22,667 nt of DNA from an uncultured Bacteroides sp. (GCA_900766005.1 CAAFTU010000032.1:1-22667), one strand, 5' to 3'; shown: positions 6,338 to 16,122, counted from the first letter of the stretch. Numbers and translations: made by a program. Notes: a model not told the origin generated them from the sequence alone.

Positions 6338-7528
6338 ATGAGACATTTTTTTACACACAAAGAAATCAAGCTGAAAAAAAAGAGAACAGCAATTGCAGTC
6401 ATAGGTATTGGACTAGTATTAGGTATTTATTTTATAGTATCGCGTCGGCCGGCGCACCAACAGGAAACCCCGGTAGTAGCCATAGAACCGGTCACACGTG
6501 AAGACGTTGAAATCTATGGTGAGTATGTAGGTCGTATACGTGCCCAACAGTTTGTCGAAGTACGTGCCCGTGTAGAAGGTTACCTCGAACAGATGCTTTT
6601 TGCCGAAGGAACTTATGTCACAAAAAATCAAGTACTTTTTGTTATTAATCAGGAACAATATCGTGCCAAAGCCGACAAAGCACGTGCTCAGTTGAAGAAG
6701 GATGAAGCACAGGCATTGAAAGCCAAACGTGACTTGGAGCGTATCCGCCCGCTATATGAGCAGAACGCTGCCAGCCAGTTGGATTTGGATAACGCCATCG
6801 CTGCTTTTGAAACGGCCGAAGCCTCTGTTGCCATGAGTCAGGCAGACCTCGACCAAGCCGAGCAGGAGTTAGGCTATACCATCGTCCGTTCTCCGCTGGC
6901 AGGTCACATCAGTGAACGCCATGTCGACCTCGGAACACTGGTCGGTCCGGGTGCCAAATCTCTTTTGGCCACTGTCGTAAAGAGTGACACAGTACTTGTG
7001 GATTTCAGCATGACCGCTCTCGACTATCTGAAGAGTAAAGAGCGCAACGTAGAGCTCGGCCGTAAAGACTCTACCCGTTCATGGCAGCCCAATATCACTA
7101 TCACACTGGCCGACAACACCGTCTATCCTTTCAAGGGACTGGTAGACTTTGCCGAACCGCAGGTAGACCCCCGTACCGGTACATTCTCCGTTCGTGCCGA
7201 GATGCCCAACCCCGAACGTGTACTGCTTCCGGGACAGTTTACCAAAGTAAAACTTCTGCTTGACGTAAGAGAAAATGCCGATGTCGTTCCTCTGAAATCT
7301 GTTATTATCGAAAAAGGCGGAGCCTATATTTATGTCATGCGCAAAGACTCCACTGTAGAGAGACGTTTTGTCGAACTCGGCCCCGAATTCCAAAACAATG
7401 TAGTGGTAGAAAGAGGTATCGCTGCCGGGGAAATGATTGTTACCGAAGGATACCACAAATTAAATCCGGGCATGAAAGTCAAAGTCAGTGATGCCGCAGA
7501 AGACAAAAAGCCGGAAGAAACCCTGTAA
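6338..7528 (+). CDS. RND efflux periplasmic adaptor subunit (membrane fusion protein)
   Basis: A 396-residue AcrA/MexA-type adaptor that joins the inner-membrane pump to the outer-membrane channel. The N-terminus has a basic stretch and one hydrophobic segment (about 17-36) with no lipobox, so it is probably anchored by an uncleaved helix or a weak signal peptide. The order is as expected: barrel-sandwich half ('VEVRARVEGYLEQMLFAEG'), an alpha-helical hairpin rich in Lys/Glu/Ala (about 105-175), the second lipoyl half ('TIVRSPLAGHISE'), then the beta-barrel and membrane-proximal domains ('GTFSVRAEMPNPERVLLPGQF'). It is the first gene of a three-gene operon, 37 nt before the permease. Confidence 0.95.
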   Translation: MRHFFTHKEIKLKKKRTAIAVIGIGLVLGIYFIVSRRPAHQQETPVVAIEPVTREDVEIYGEYVGRIRAQQFVEVRARVEGYLEQMLFAEGTYVTKNQVLFVINQEQYRAKADKARAQLKKDEAQALKAKRDLERIRPLYEQNAASQLDLDNAIAAFETAEASVAMSQADLDQAEQELGYTIVRSPLAGHISERHVDLGTLVGPGAKSLLATVVKSDTVLVDFSMTALDYLKSKERNVELGRKDSTRSWQPNITITLADNTVYPFKGLVDFAEPQVDPRTGTFSVRAEMPNPERVLLPGQFTKVKLLLDVRENADVVPLKSVIIEKGGAYIYVMRKDSTVERRFVELGPEFQNNVVVERGIAAGEMIVTEGYHKLNPGMKVKVSDAAEDKKPEETL

Positions 7529-7565
7529 AAGAAGGGAAGTTACACATTCCAAATAAAAAAACATT

Positions 7566-10500
7566 ATGAAAGTAAGTTTCTTTATAGACAGACCCGTATT
7601 CTCGGCTGTCATCTCTATATTGATTGTCATCGTGGGTATCATCGGACTTACGATGCTCCCCATCGACCAATACCCGCAAATCACTCCGCCGGTGGTCAAA
7701 ATCAGCGCCTCTTATCCGGGTGCAAGCGCCCTAACCGTATCGCAGGCGGTTGCCACTCCCATCGAACAGGAGCTGAACGGTACTCCGGGCATGCTTTACA
7801 TGGAGTCAAACAGTTCTAACTCGGGAGGTTTCTCGGCTACCGTCACTTTCGATATCTCAGCCGATCCCGACTTGGCAGCCGTAGAAATCCAGAATCGTAT
7901 CAAGCTGGCCGAATCGCGCCTTCCTGCCGAAGTGATTCAAAACGGTATCTCGGTAGAAAAACAGGCAGCCAGCCAGCTGATGACCATCTGCCTCACCTCG
8001 ACCGACCCTAAGTTTGACGAAATCTACCTGAGTAACTTCGCTACCCTGAATGTGCTTGACCTGATCCGTCGTATTCCCGGCGTGGGACGTGTATCAAACA
8101 TCGGTAGCCGTTACTATGCCATGCAGATTTGGGTACAGCCCGACAAGCTGGCTAACTTCGGTCTGACCGTAGCCGACCTGCAAAATGCCTTGAAAGACCA
8201 GAACCGCGAATCGGCAGCCGGTGTATTGGGACAACAGCCTGTACAAGGCTTGGATGTTACCATCCCCATCACTACACAAGGTCGTCTGTCCACCGTCAGC
8301 CAGTTTGAGGAAATCGTTGTCCGCGCCAATGCCGACGGTTCCATCATCCGTTTGCGCGATGTAGCACGCATCTCGCTCGAAGCACAGTCCTACAACACGG
8401 AAAGTGCCATCAACAATGGAAATGCTGCCGTATTGGGCATCTATATGCTGCCGGGAGCCAATGCCATGGAAGTAGCCCAGAAAGTAAAAGAGGCAATGGA
8501 AGAAATCAGCAGCAACTTCCCCGAAGGGATGAGCTATGAAATTCCTTTCGATATGACCACCTATATTTCAGAGTCTATCCACGAGGTATACAAGACCTTG
8601 TTCGAGGCCCTGATACTGGTTATCGCCGTGGTATTCCTCTCTTTGCAGAATTGGCGTGCAACAGTCATCCCGCTGGTGGCCGTGCCTATCTCGCTGATCG
8701 GTACTTTCGGCTTTATGCTGATCTTTGGCTTCTCGCTGAACATACTTACTTTGCTGGGGCTGGTACTTGCCATCGGTATTGTGGTAGACGATGCCATCGT
8801 GGTGGTGGAAAACGTGGAACGCATCATGGAAGAAGAACACCTGTCTCCCTATGAGGCCACCAAGAAAGCAATGGAAGGACTGACAGGCGCCATCATCGCC
8901 ACTTCACTGGTACTGGCTGCGGTATTCGTCCCGGTCAGCTTCTTGGGAGGTATCACCGGACAGCTCTACCGCCAGTTCACCGTGACCATCGTTGTGTCCG
9001 TATTGCTCTCTACCGTAGTGGCGCTGACCCTGAGCCCGGTGATGTGTTCACTCATCATGAAGCCTAAGGACCCCAACAAGAAACCGAATGTCGTGTTCCG
9101 CCGCATCAACCACTGGCTGGCTGTCGGCAACCATAAATATGTGAAAATCATTTCACGCCTTGTGAAGCATCCGCGCCGGGTACTCAGCAGTTTTGGTGTT
9201 GTGCTCATCGCCATCCTGCTCATCCACCGCATCATACCCACCAGCTTCCTCCCCATCGAGGATCAGGGATATTTTAAGATAGAGTTGGAATTACCCGAAG
9301 GAGCTACCTTGGAGCGCACCCGCATCGTAACGGAACGTGCTGTAGACTACCTGATGCAACAACCTGCCGTAGAATATGTGCAGAGTGTGGCAGGAAGCAG
9401 TCCCCGTGTGGGAAGCAGCCAGGCACGCAGCGAACTCACAGTCATCCTGAAACCGTGGGAAGAACGCGGCGAGCAGACCATTGACGAAGTCATGGCACAA
9501 GTCAAGAAAAGCCTGAACGAGTATCCCGAGTGCAAGGTTTACCTCTCCACTCCTCCGGTGATTCCCGGTCTGGGTAGCTCGGGCGGTTTCGAGATGCAGC
9601 TTGAAGCCCGCGGAGAAGCAACCTTCGAAAATCTGGTAAATGCGGCGGATACGCTGATGTACTACGCTTCCAAGCGCAAAGAGCTGTCGGGATTGTCATC
9701 TGCCCTCCAAGCAGATATTCCCCAACTCTACTTCGATGTAGACCGTGATAAAGTGAAATTTTCGGGTGTGCCATTGGCAGATGTATTCTCCACCATGAAG
9801 GCATATACAGGTTCTGTATACGTCAATGACTTTAACATGTTCAACCGTATCTACCGTGTGTACATCCAGGCAGAAGCTCCCTACCGCGAGCATAAAGAGA
9901 ACATCAACCTGTTCTTTGTGCGCGGTGCAGACAATGCCATGATACCGCTGACCTCACTGGGTACTACTTCTTACACCACGGGTCCGGGTAGCATCAAGCG
10001 TTTCAATATGTTCAACAGTGCCGTGATTCAGGGCCAGGCTGCCGACGGATACAGTTCCGGTCAGGCTATGGAAATCATGGAACAAATTGCCCGCGAACAC
10101 CTTCCCGACAATATCGGAGTGGAATGGAGCGGACTTTCCTTCCAGGAAAAACAAGCAGGCGGGCAAACAGGTCTGGTACTGACATTGGTATTCATGTTCG
10201 TATTCCTGTTCCTTGCCGCCCTATACGAAAGCTGGATGGTTCCGGTTGCCGTATTGCTCTCCCTTCCGGTAGCTGCCTTGGGCGCTTACCTCGGCGTATG
10301 GGGATGCGGACTGGAAAATGATGTTTACTTCCAAATCGGATTGGTGATGTTGGTAGGACTTGCAGCCAAAAACGCCATCCTGATTGTGGAATTTGCCAAG
10401 GAACAAGTAGACCGCGGCGTTGATGTGGTTCAGGCAGCCATGCATGCTTCCGAACTCCGTTTCCGCCCTATCCTGATGACTTCACTGGCATTCATCCTCG

Positions 10501-10664
10501 GTATGTTGCCGATGGTTATCGCCAGCGGTCCGGGTTCTGCCAGCCGCCAAGCCATCGGTACGGGTGTATTCTTCGGAATGATTTGCGCCGTGACAGTGGG
10601 TATCTTGCTGGTACCGTTCTTCTTTGTCCTGATTTATAAGATGAAAGCAAAAATGAAACGCTAA
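7566..10664 (+). CDS. RND efflux permease, HAE1 (AcrB/MexB-like) family
   Basis: A 1032-residue proton-driven inner-membrane pump, close to the usual AcrB length. The N-terminal 'FFIDRPVFSAVISILIVIVG' is the family's first helix. The proton-relay residues are in place: the Asp408-Asp409 pair in 'GIVVDDAIVVVENV' and Lys935 in 'GLAAKNAILIVEF', followed by the conserved 'RFRPILMTSLAFILG' helix. Two large periplasmic loops separate two six-helix halves. It expels hydrophobic or amphiphilic compounds through the adaptor and the outer-membrane factor; substrates such as bile salts or drugs are an inference from family and habitat. No frameshift or missing motif was seen. The next gene starts 13 nt after its stop. 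Confidence 0.96.
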   Translation: MKVSFFIDRPVFSAVISILIVIVGIIGLTMLPIDQYPQITPPVVKISASYPGASALTVSQAVATPIEQELNGTPGMLYMESNSSNSGGFSATVTFDISADPDLAAVEIQNRIKLAESRLPAEVIQNGISVEKQAASQLMTICLTSTDPKFDEIYLSNFATLNVLDLIRRIPGVGRVSNIGSRYYAMQIWVQPDKLANFGLTVADLQNALKDQNRESAAGVLGQQPVQGLDVTIPITTQGRLSTVSQFEEIVVRANADGSIIRLRDVARISLEAQSYNTESAINNGNAAVLGIYMLPGANAMEVAQKVKEAMEEISSNFPEGMSYEIPFDMTTYISESIHEVYKTLFEALILVIAVVFLSLQNWRATVIPLVAVPISLIGTFGFMLIFGFSLNILTLLGLVLAIGIVVDDAIVVVENVERIMEEEHLSPYEATKKAMEGLTGAIIATSLVLAAVFVPVSFLGGITGQLYRQFTVTIVVSVLLSTVVALTLSPVMCSLIMKPKDPNKKPNVVFRRINHWLAVGNHKYVKIISRLVKHPRRVLSSFGVVLIAILLIHRIIPTSFLPIEDQGYFKIELELPEGATLERTRIVTERAVDYLMQQPAVEYVQSVAGSSPRVGSSQARSELTVILKPWEERGEQTIDEVMAQVKKSLNEYPECKVYLSTPPVIPGLGSSGGFEMQLEARGEATFENLVNAADTLMYYASKRKELSGLSSALQADIPQLYFDVDRDKVKFSGVPLADVFSTMKAYTGSVYVNDFNMFNRIYRVYIQAEAPYREHKENINLFFVRGADNAMIPLTSLGTTSYTTGPGSIKRFNMFNSAVIQGQAADGYSSGQAMEIMEQIAREHLPDNIGVEWSGLSFQEKQAGGQTGLVLTLVFMFVFLFLAALYESWMVPVAVLLSLPVAALGAYLGVWGCGLENDVYFQIGLVMLVGLAAKNAILIVEFAKEQVDRGVDVVQAAMHASELRFRPILMTSLAFILGMLPMVIASGPGSASRQAIGTGVFFGMICAVTVGILLVPFFFVLIYKMKAKMKR

Positions 10665-10677
10665 TAATTGAAGAGTT

Positions 10678-12051
10678 ATGAAATTGAAATCTACATTATT
10701 ATATATAACTGCGGCAACACTCACATTCAGTTCCTGCCAGATAGGGAAACACTATACGCGTCCCGAACTGAACTTGCCGGAGCAACTGGACTCTACCCAA
10801 CAAGATACGCTCACCATTGCCGAAATGCAGTGGTGGGAAATCTATACCGATACCACACTCCAAAATCTGATAGACAAGACACTGGAGCACAACAAAGACA
10901 TCAAGATGGCTGCCGCCCGTGTCAAAGAACTGGCTGCCATGAAACGAATTGACTTTGCCAATCTCTTTCCGCAACTGAACGGAAGCGTGTACACTCAGAA
11001 GGAGGCTTCCAATTATGGAGGCGACAAATACAGCAACGACCCCGAAACAGGAGCCAAAGCCACTGTCAGCTGGGAAGTGGACTTGTGGGGTAACCTCCGC
11101 TGGGCAAAAGACAAAAGTATGGCTGACTTTTTGGGAAGCATAGAGGCACAGCGTGCACTGAAGATGAGCCTGATAGCAGAAGTCGCTCAGGCTTACTTCG
11201 AACTGGTGGCACTCGATAATGAGCTGGCTATTGTCAAGCAAACCTTAAATGCGCGTGAAGAAGGTGTCCGCCTCGCCAAAATCCGTTTTGAAGGCGGTCT
11301 CACTTCCGAAACGTCCTACCAGCAGGCACAGGTGGAATATGCCCGTACTGCCACATTGGTCCCCGACCTGGAACGCAAAATCTCCATCAAGGAAAACGAC
11401 ATTGCTTTTCTGGCAGGCGAATATCCCAAACAGATAGAACGTTCCATCATGCCCGATGAAGTGAAGTTGCCTGAAAGTCTTCCCATCGGATTACCGTCCA
11501 CTTTGCTGGAACGCCGTCCCGATGTGCGTCAGGCAGAGCAAAGGCTGATAGCCGCCAATGCCGCTGTAGGCATCGCCTATACCAATATGTTTCCGAAATT
11601 GTCGCTCACTGCTCAATACGGGCTGGAAAGCGGAGAGATGTCTGACTTACTGAAATCACCCATCCACTACCTGAGTGCCAATCTGCTCGGTCCCATCTTT
11701 GCCATGGGTAAGAACCGCGCCATCGTAAAGGCTAAAAAGGCCGCTTATGAACAAGAGTGTTACAATTATGAGAAATCCGTACTGACTGCTTTCAAGGATG
11801 CCCGTAATGCGATTGTCGACTTCAACAAGATAAAGGAAATCTATGAATCACGGTTGCAGTTGGAACGCTCTTCCAAGACAAACATGGAACTGGCGCAATT
11901 ACAATATATCAACGGAGTAATCGGCTATCTGGATGTGCTCGATGCACAGCGTAGCTATTTTGACGCACAGATTGGCTTGAGCAATGCCATCAGAGACAAA
12001 CAAATCACCATGGTGAGACTATATAAAGCTTTGGGAGGAGGATGGCAATAA
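10678..12051 (+). CDS. RND efflux outer-membrane channel lipoprotein (TolC/OprM, NodT family)
   Basis: A 457-residue outer-membrane factor. Residues 1-20 form a lipoprotein signal peptide ending in the lipobox 'FSSC' with Cys20 as the lipidated residue, then 'GKHYTRPEL', a typical start of NodT/OprM proteins. Two OEP repeats follow. The second shows 'LPSTLLERRPDVRQAEQRLIAANAAVG' in two overlapping pieces and the 'GYLDVLDAQRS' equatorial helix motif. It should form the trimeric channel for the adaptor and permease encoded just upstream. The last codons (Gly-Gly-Trp-Gln) make the left arm of the operon terminator, and the TAA stop sits in its loop. Confidence 0.95.
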   Translation: MKLKSTLLYITAATLTFSSCQIGKHYTRPELNLPEQLDSTQQDTLTIAEMQWWEIYTDTTLQNLIDKTLEHNKDIKMAAARVKELAAMKRIDFANLFPQLNGSVYTQKEASNYGGDKYSNDPETGAKATVSWEVDLWGNLRWAKDKSMADFLGSIEAQRALKMSLIAEVAQAYFELVALDNELAIVKQTLNAREEGVRLAKIRFEGGLTSETSYQQAQVEYARTATLVPDLERKISIKENDIAFLAGEYPKQIERSIMPDEVKLPESLPIGLPSTLLERRPDVRQAEQRLIAANAAVGIAYTNMFPKLSLTAQYGLESGEMSDLLKSPIHYLSANLLGPIFAMGKNRAIVKAKKAAYEQECYNYEKSVLTAFKDARNAIVDFNKIKEIYESRLQLERSSKTNMELAQLQYINGVIGYLDVLDAQRSYFDAQIGLSNAIRDKQITMVRLYKALGGGWQ

Positions 12052-12074
12052 GCCATCCTCCTTTCATTTTTTAT
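12037..12074 (+). terminator. Rho-independent terminator of the RND operon
   Basis: GGAGGATGGC (12037-12046) pairs perfectly with GCCATCCTCC (12052-12061) around the 5-nt loop AATAA, followed by a T-rich tract (TTTCATTTTTT). The stem overlaps the end of the channel gene, and the stop codon (12049-12051) is in the loop. There is no T-run on the other side, so it should act on plus-strand transcripts only. Confidence 0.85.
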
Positions 12075-12080
12075 ACTGCT

Positions 12081-14303
12081 TTACAAACAGTTTACCACAT
12101 CTTTTTCCCGCTCTTTGGGAGTCACTGTCAGCTTCACCAGTTTTTCCCCTCTCCACTCCGCTTCCACGGTGGTCTGCCCCGGAGCATGCAGTTTGAAGTG
12201 CACATCCCATCCGCGAGGCCATGCCGGAAAAAGCAAAATCTTTCCATTCACCTCCTGCAACAGCATCTCCTGCATCCCCATCATGCCGGCATTCCCTTCA
12301 TTCAAATCAGGTGTCCACGCGTCATTAGTCTGTCGGAAAGCCGGGAAACGGTAAGGACCGTCGGAGAGTCTTTTCAAAGTCAGCTCGGACGCCTGCTCCG
12401 TCAGTCCCAGGCAGGCAGCCCACACATTGTCCAGCTTCTCCCCGGTCTGCGCACGACACTTCTGCACATCCCTGTCAAACAGATACGTGTTACGGGCTGT
12501 TTCCAATCCTTCTCTGCCCACTCCGTATATTCTCCACGGAAAAACAGGGAGCAACTGAGGCGTACCCGCCTCACCTGTCCGTTCCCACACCTCAGCCGGA
12601 AAAATCCTCTCTTTTCCTTCCTCCGTCCGCAAAGGAATGGAAGGAATACGCGCCAGCATATCGGGTTTACGTCCGTAGGCCTCCAGCACCGAACGGAGTG
12701 CGGCAATGGTCGACGACGGATTATATGCCATCTTATAGGTTGCCCCTGCCGAAGCCGGATACAGAACCAGCTTGCCTTTTCCGTCCAAATCGCTGTATCC
12801 CCGGCGGGCAGCCGTGCCGCGATAATAGACATCAAAGAAGTTCAGCGAACTCTCTATCAGGGGAATATAGCGGCTGATGTCCATACTGTCATAGCTTACA
12901 GCGTCCAACACCATGCGGCACGTTTCCAGCACACCGTCCCATTCATACTCCGAAGAAGGATGATATTCCCTCCCTTTATCAAAGCCTTCGGGACGGTTCA
13001 GTCCGTACGCCGCCGGATTCACCAAGCCGAAGTTTTCCGTCTCTTCACTGAAACAAGCCCCGGAATATCCCCAATACACCTGCGAACGGAGTTGCGCCGT
13101 GGGCAGCAGACGGCGATAGCACTCAAACAGGGTCTTCATCAGGTCGGTATCTCCGTTTTTCAGCATCGGCCAATATACCAGTGCCATCCTGTGTGCCGTC
13201 AGCGTACCCGCTCCTCCCCTTCGGTAGTCGGGTGTGAGTTGCGATTCACCCCCCGTTGTCGAAGGATCGAACGTAAACAGCCCTCCGTCGGGCTTCGCCG
13301 GCCATTGTCCGAATGCATTACAAGCTGCCATATAGCGATACAAATCATAGTTGCGTGCCGCACGAGCCGCTTCTCCTTCCGCCCGCACGAAACTGCGCTG
13401 CCAGAACTCATTCCACCATCGGCGGCTCGCCTCTTTGTCCTTTGCCGCATGCAGTTCCTTTTCCGTTTTCTCCAGTCCGGCTTCCCAATCGGACACAACA
13501 GGAGTCTGTACCGCATGCAGGGTGATTCTGAAAGACTGTCTGTTGGCGGGTTTCCTGCTTTTATATGTCCATGCCTCATACTCCGTTCCGCAGTAATGCC
13601 CCCGGCGTGTGCCGCTGAATATCAAATCACCCGCAATGCGGCCTCCGAATATCAGATTTCTCAACGGGTTATATAAATGAGAAGCCTCGCTTTCCAAGCC
13701 TTGCTGCTTTATGACAGCATCGACAATGGTATGCGAGGCATTTCGATGAAAAAAAGTCAGGTTCTCTTCTCCTACCAGGATGGAATCGTGTGCGGTGACC
13801 ACCGTTCCGGGCCACTCTCCCGCATAAGCACATTGTAGTCCTTCCTCGCGACTCATCACCCGGTCTGCCGTTCTCCAACTTTCATAACTGACACGCATGG
13901 AGGTCACTTCCTTGGTTTCCACCTCCACATGCACCACAGGATGGAACACATCCGCCCAAATATGCATCTGCCCCATCGGGGTAGTGACGGACACATATCC
14001 GTCTTTCAGATGAAGCGTCTGGCGGAAATCACTCCTGCCGGCAAACGGATTGGGGGTAAGCCGGATACGGAAACGTCCCTGCTTCAGCAGCGTGTTATTC
14101 TCATCAAACGAACCGCTGCGACACAAATAGAAGAAGACATCATCATCCTCTACCCACACATTCATACCGATATCTCCGCCGCCGCAAGGCATGGAGCCGG
14201 ATGAATTCCGGCTCTGACTGTTCCATACCACATCGGCAGGCTGTCCCCACAAGGCCGTACTTCCGAGGAGCCAGACAAACAATAACGTAAAAAAAACCTT
14301 CAT
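12081..14303 (-). CDS. Secreted DUF5703-type glycoside-hydrolase-like protein
   Basis: A 740-residue exported protein. Residues 1-20 form a signal peptide (hydrophobic core 'FFTLLFVWLLGSTALWG') without a lipobox, so it is probably periplasmic. The N-terminal region (about 25-300) fits the DUF5703 beta-sandwich, with 'SMPCGGGDIGMNVWVE' and 'GRFRIRLTPNPF'. The remainder is Trp/Tyr/Arg-rich and resembles an (alpha/alpha)6-toroid as in GH95-like enzymes, for example 'YWGYSGACFSEE'. It is likely a carbohydrate-active enzyme, but I cannot assign a substrate or catalytic residues. It begins 20 nt after the transporter gene on the same strand and is probably co-transcribed with it. There is no SusC/SusD pair nearby. 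Confidence 0.75.
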   Translation of the reverse strand: MKVFFTLLFVWLLGSTALWGQPADVVWNSQSRNSSGSMPCGGGDIGMNVWVEDDDVFFYLCRSGSFDENNTLLKQGRFRIRLTPNPFAGRSDFRQTLHLKDGYVSVTTPMGQMHIWADVFHPVVHVEVETKEVTSMRVSYESWRTADRVMSREEGLQCAYAGEWPGTVVTAHDSILVGEENLTFFHRNASHTIVDAVIKQQGLESEASHLYNPLRNLIFGGRIAGDLIFSGTRRGHYCGTEYEAWTYKSRKPANRQSFRITLHAVQTPVVSDWEAGLEKTEKELHAAKDKEASRRWWNEFWQRSFVRAEGEAARAARNYDLYRYMAACNAFGQWPAKPDGGLFTFDPSTTGGESQLTPDYRRGGAGTLTAHRMALVYWPMLKNGDTDLMKTLFECYRRLLPTAQLRSQVYWGYSGACFSEETENFGLVNPAAYGLNRPEGFDKGREYHPSSEYEWDGVLETCRMVLDAVSYDSMDISRYIPLIESSLNFFDVYYRGTAARRGYSDLDGKGKLVLYPASAGATYKMAYNPSSTIAALRSVLEAYGRKPDMLARIPSIPLRTEEGKERIFPAEVWERTGEAGTPQLLPVFPWRIYGVGREGLETARNTYLFDRDVQKCRAQTGEKLDNVWAACLGLTEQASELTLKRLSDGPYRFPAFRQTNDAWTPDLNEGNAGMMGMQEMLLQEVNGKILLFPAWPRGWDVHFKLHAPGQTTVEAEWRGEKLVKLTVTPKEREKDVVNCL

Positions 14304-14323
14304 ATCTTATTTTTATTTATCTC

Positions 14324-15922
14324 CTAGTATACCGCAGAAGCGATAATCTGGATAAAGAGTATCAGCACCACCATGGCAATCGGATATACCGTAGCGTATG
14401 CCACACTCGGAATATTGCTGTCCACCATCGAATCGGCGGCGGCAAGTCCCGGTGTACTCGTCATACCGCCCGTAATGGTACCCAACAAGTCCAGCAGACT
14501 GATGTTAAACACCAGTCGTCCCACCAAAACGGCTACCAACATAGGTACAAGGGTAATGGCTGCTCCCACTCCGAACAGCAGCATACCGCTTTCTTCAAAC
14601 GTAGCCACGAGGTTCTTTCCTGCCGATGTTCCCACTTCTGCCAGGAACAGCAGTAAACCCAATTGGCGCAATAACTGGTTGGCAGGTCCGGACATCGACC
14701 ACAAGACAGGTCCTGTCTTACCTACGGCACTCAGCACCAATGCCACCATCAACACGCCTCCCGTCAATCCCGGAGAGAAAGAAAGCCCGCCGGGGAAAGA
14801 AAGATTCAGTTTGCCAAACAACACGCCCAGCACGATACCCATGGCAATAGGAAAAAAGTCCGTATCGGACAGCTGCTTGGCATTGTTACCCAGCAAGCGT
14901 GCCACGCCTCTCAGTCCTTCCTTCTCACCCACCACCATCAGTTTGTCACCAAACTTCAGTTCCAGTTCGGGCGACGGAGAAAGATCGATACCGCTTCGGC
15001 GAATACGAGTTACCGTACAACTGAAATTTCGTTGCAGGTTCAAATCGCCCAACTGCTTGTTTATCATATCTTTCTTAGTCAGTAACAATGACTCTATCTC
15101 TTGCGTATGGTCCAGCGGCAACTCCCCTTCCCGGCGTTCGCCCACTAGCACCGCAAACTGCTGCAACGACTCTTCGCTGCCCACCGCCTGCACATAATCT
15201 CCTTCCTGCAACAGCGTTCCGGCTGTCGGCATCAGAATTTTTTCTTCATGCTTCACACGTGACACCACTGCCCCTGTCATGGCACGCGCATTGATCTGTG
15301 CCAGCGTACGTCCGAATACGGCACGATTTGTCACACGGAAGATGCAAGTACCCAGCTCAGGGAAACTGCCGCGACGCTCTGCTTCCAGCCTGCGCGCCTC
15401 CTTGTCCAAATCCACATGCATAATCTTCGGCAACAACTTCACAAACAAAATCACACCGATGACACCAAACGGGTAAGCGATACCATAGGCAATGGAAGCC
15501 AAAGGCGAATTTGTACTGTCGATAGCCACCGCAAGTCCCGGAGTACTGGTCAATGCCCCCGCTATCAGGCCCACCACACTGGGCGTATCTATGTCAAACG
15601 CATATTTCAGTCCCACTGCCGTCAGTCCGGCCGACAGAATAATGAGTACGGTCAGGATAATCAGTGTCTTTCCCTTACTCCTGAAAGAATCGAAAAATCC
15701 CGGGCCTGCCTGTATACCAATCGTAAAGATAAACAACACCAGACCGAAGTTTCCTAACTCCTTGGGAATAATCACACCGAAATGTCCGAACAACAACGCG
15801 ATGAAAATAACGGCCGACACATCCAGCGACAGCCCTTTAATCTTGATTCTTCCCAACATAAAGCCCAACGCCACAATGAGGAAGAGCGAAAAATAAGAGG
15901 ATTTTAATAGGTCTATTAACAT
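14324..15922 (-). CDS. Putative transporter, AspT/YidE (aspartate:alanine exchanger) family
   Basis: A 532-residue inner-membrane protein with an internal duplication. The first helical half (1-165) contains 'GALTSTPGLA' (122-131) and the second (about 370-532) contains 'GGMTSTPGLA' (485-494), the signature of each YidE/YbjL repeat. Between them are two RCK_C (TrkA-C-like) cytoplasmic domains, roughly 195-280 and 285-365, which usually bind a ligand and gate transport. Relatives exchange aspartate for alanine or carry other dicarboxylates such as succinate; the substrate here is not known. It is the first gene of a two-gene operon with the glycosidase-like protein, and has a TATCTTTG -7 element and a 16-bp palindrome upstream. 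Confidence 0.88.
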   Translation of the reverse strand: MLIDLLKSSYFSLFLIVALGFMLGRIKIKGLSLDVSAVIFIALLFGHFGVIIPKELGNFGLVLFIFTIGIQAGPGFFDSFRSKGKTLIILTVLIILSAGLTAVGLKYAFDIDTPSVVGLIAGALTSTPGLAVAIDSTNSPLASIAYGIAYPFGVIGVILFVKLLPKIMHVDLDKEARRLEAERRGSFPELGTCIFRVTNRAVFGRTLAQINARAMTGAVVSRVKHEEKILMPTAGTLLQEGDYVQAVGSEESLQQFAVLVGERREGELPLDHTQEIESLLLTKKDMINKQLGDLNLQRNFSCTVTRIRRSGIDLSPSPELELKFGDKLMVVGEKEGLRGVARLLGNNAKQLSDTDFFPIAMGIVLGVLFGKLNLSFPGGLSFSPGLTGGVLMVALVLSAVGKTGPVLWSMSGPANQLLRQLGLLLFLAEVGTSAGKNLVATFEESGMLLFGVGAAITLVPMLVAVLVGRLVFNISLLDLLGTITGGMTSTPGLAAADSMVDSNIPSVAYATVYPIAMVVLILFIQIIASAVY

Positions 15923-15948
15923 GTTTTTATATGGTTAGTTTCTAATTG

Positions 15949-15956
15949 CAAAGATA
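15949..15956 (-). promoter_or_regulatory. -7 promoter element for the transporter operon
   Basis: The minus strand reads TATCTTTG, an exact TAnnTTTG match 26 nt before the ATG. A weak -33 candidate (TTGG) lies 20 bp further upstream at 15977-15980. Confidence 0.5.
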
Positions 15957-15983
15957 AGTAAAAAAGCAAATGCCTTCCAAGCG

Positions 15984-15999
15984 TTTATTCATGAATAAA
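15984..15999. promoter_or_regulatory. Perfect 16-bp palindrome upstream of the transporter promoter
   Basis: TTTATTCATGAATAAA is a perfect dyad. It lies just upstream of the transporter promoter, at about -40 to -55, where an activator such as a CRP-like or other dimeric regulator would bind. It is 123 bp from the palindrome at the polysaccharide promoter on the other side of this 384-bp gap. The rest of the gap (15923-16306) is AT-rich with no gene. Confidence 0.4.
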
Positions 16000-16122
16000 T
16001 TGAATTTCGATGAAATAAAAACACCGTTCTCTTTTATAATACAAGACTTTTTCTATATTTTTCAAGTACTAAAGAATATTTTTTAATATTATCCAAACAT
16101 TAACATTTATATAAAAAAACTA

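Noticed and set aside
6338..12051. Heavy-metal (CusA-type) identity for the RND pump
   Set aside because: The permease has the HAE1 Asp-Asp pair and Lys pattern, and lacks the Met-rich features of metal-exporting CusA pumps.
12042..13676. A 544-codon open frame on the plus strand opposite the glycosidase-like gene
   Set aside because: It is antisense to a well-supported secreted protein. Its translation is low-complexity, rich in His/Arg/Pro/Ser with no motif, and it starts inside the efflux terminator. The frame is open as a by-product of codon use.
14373..15197. A 274-codon open frame opposite the transporter gene
   Set aside because: It is antisense to the AspT/YidE gene and is Ser/Thr/Pro-rich without recognisable features; it is a shadow frame.
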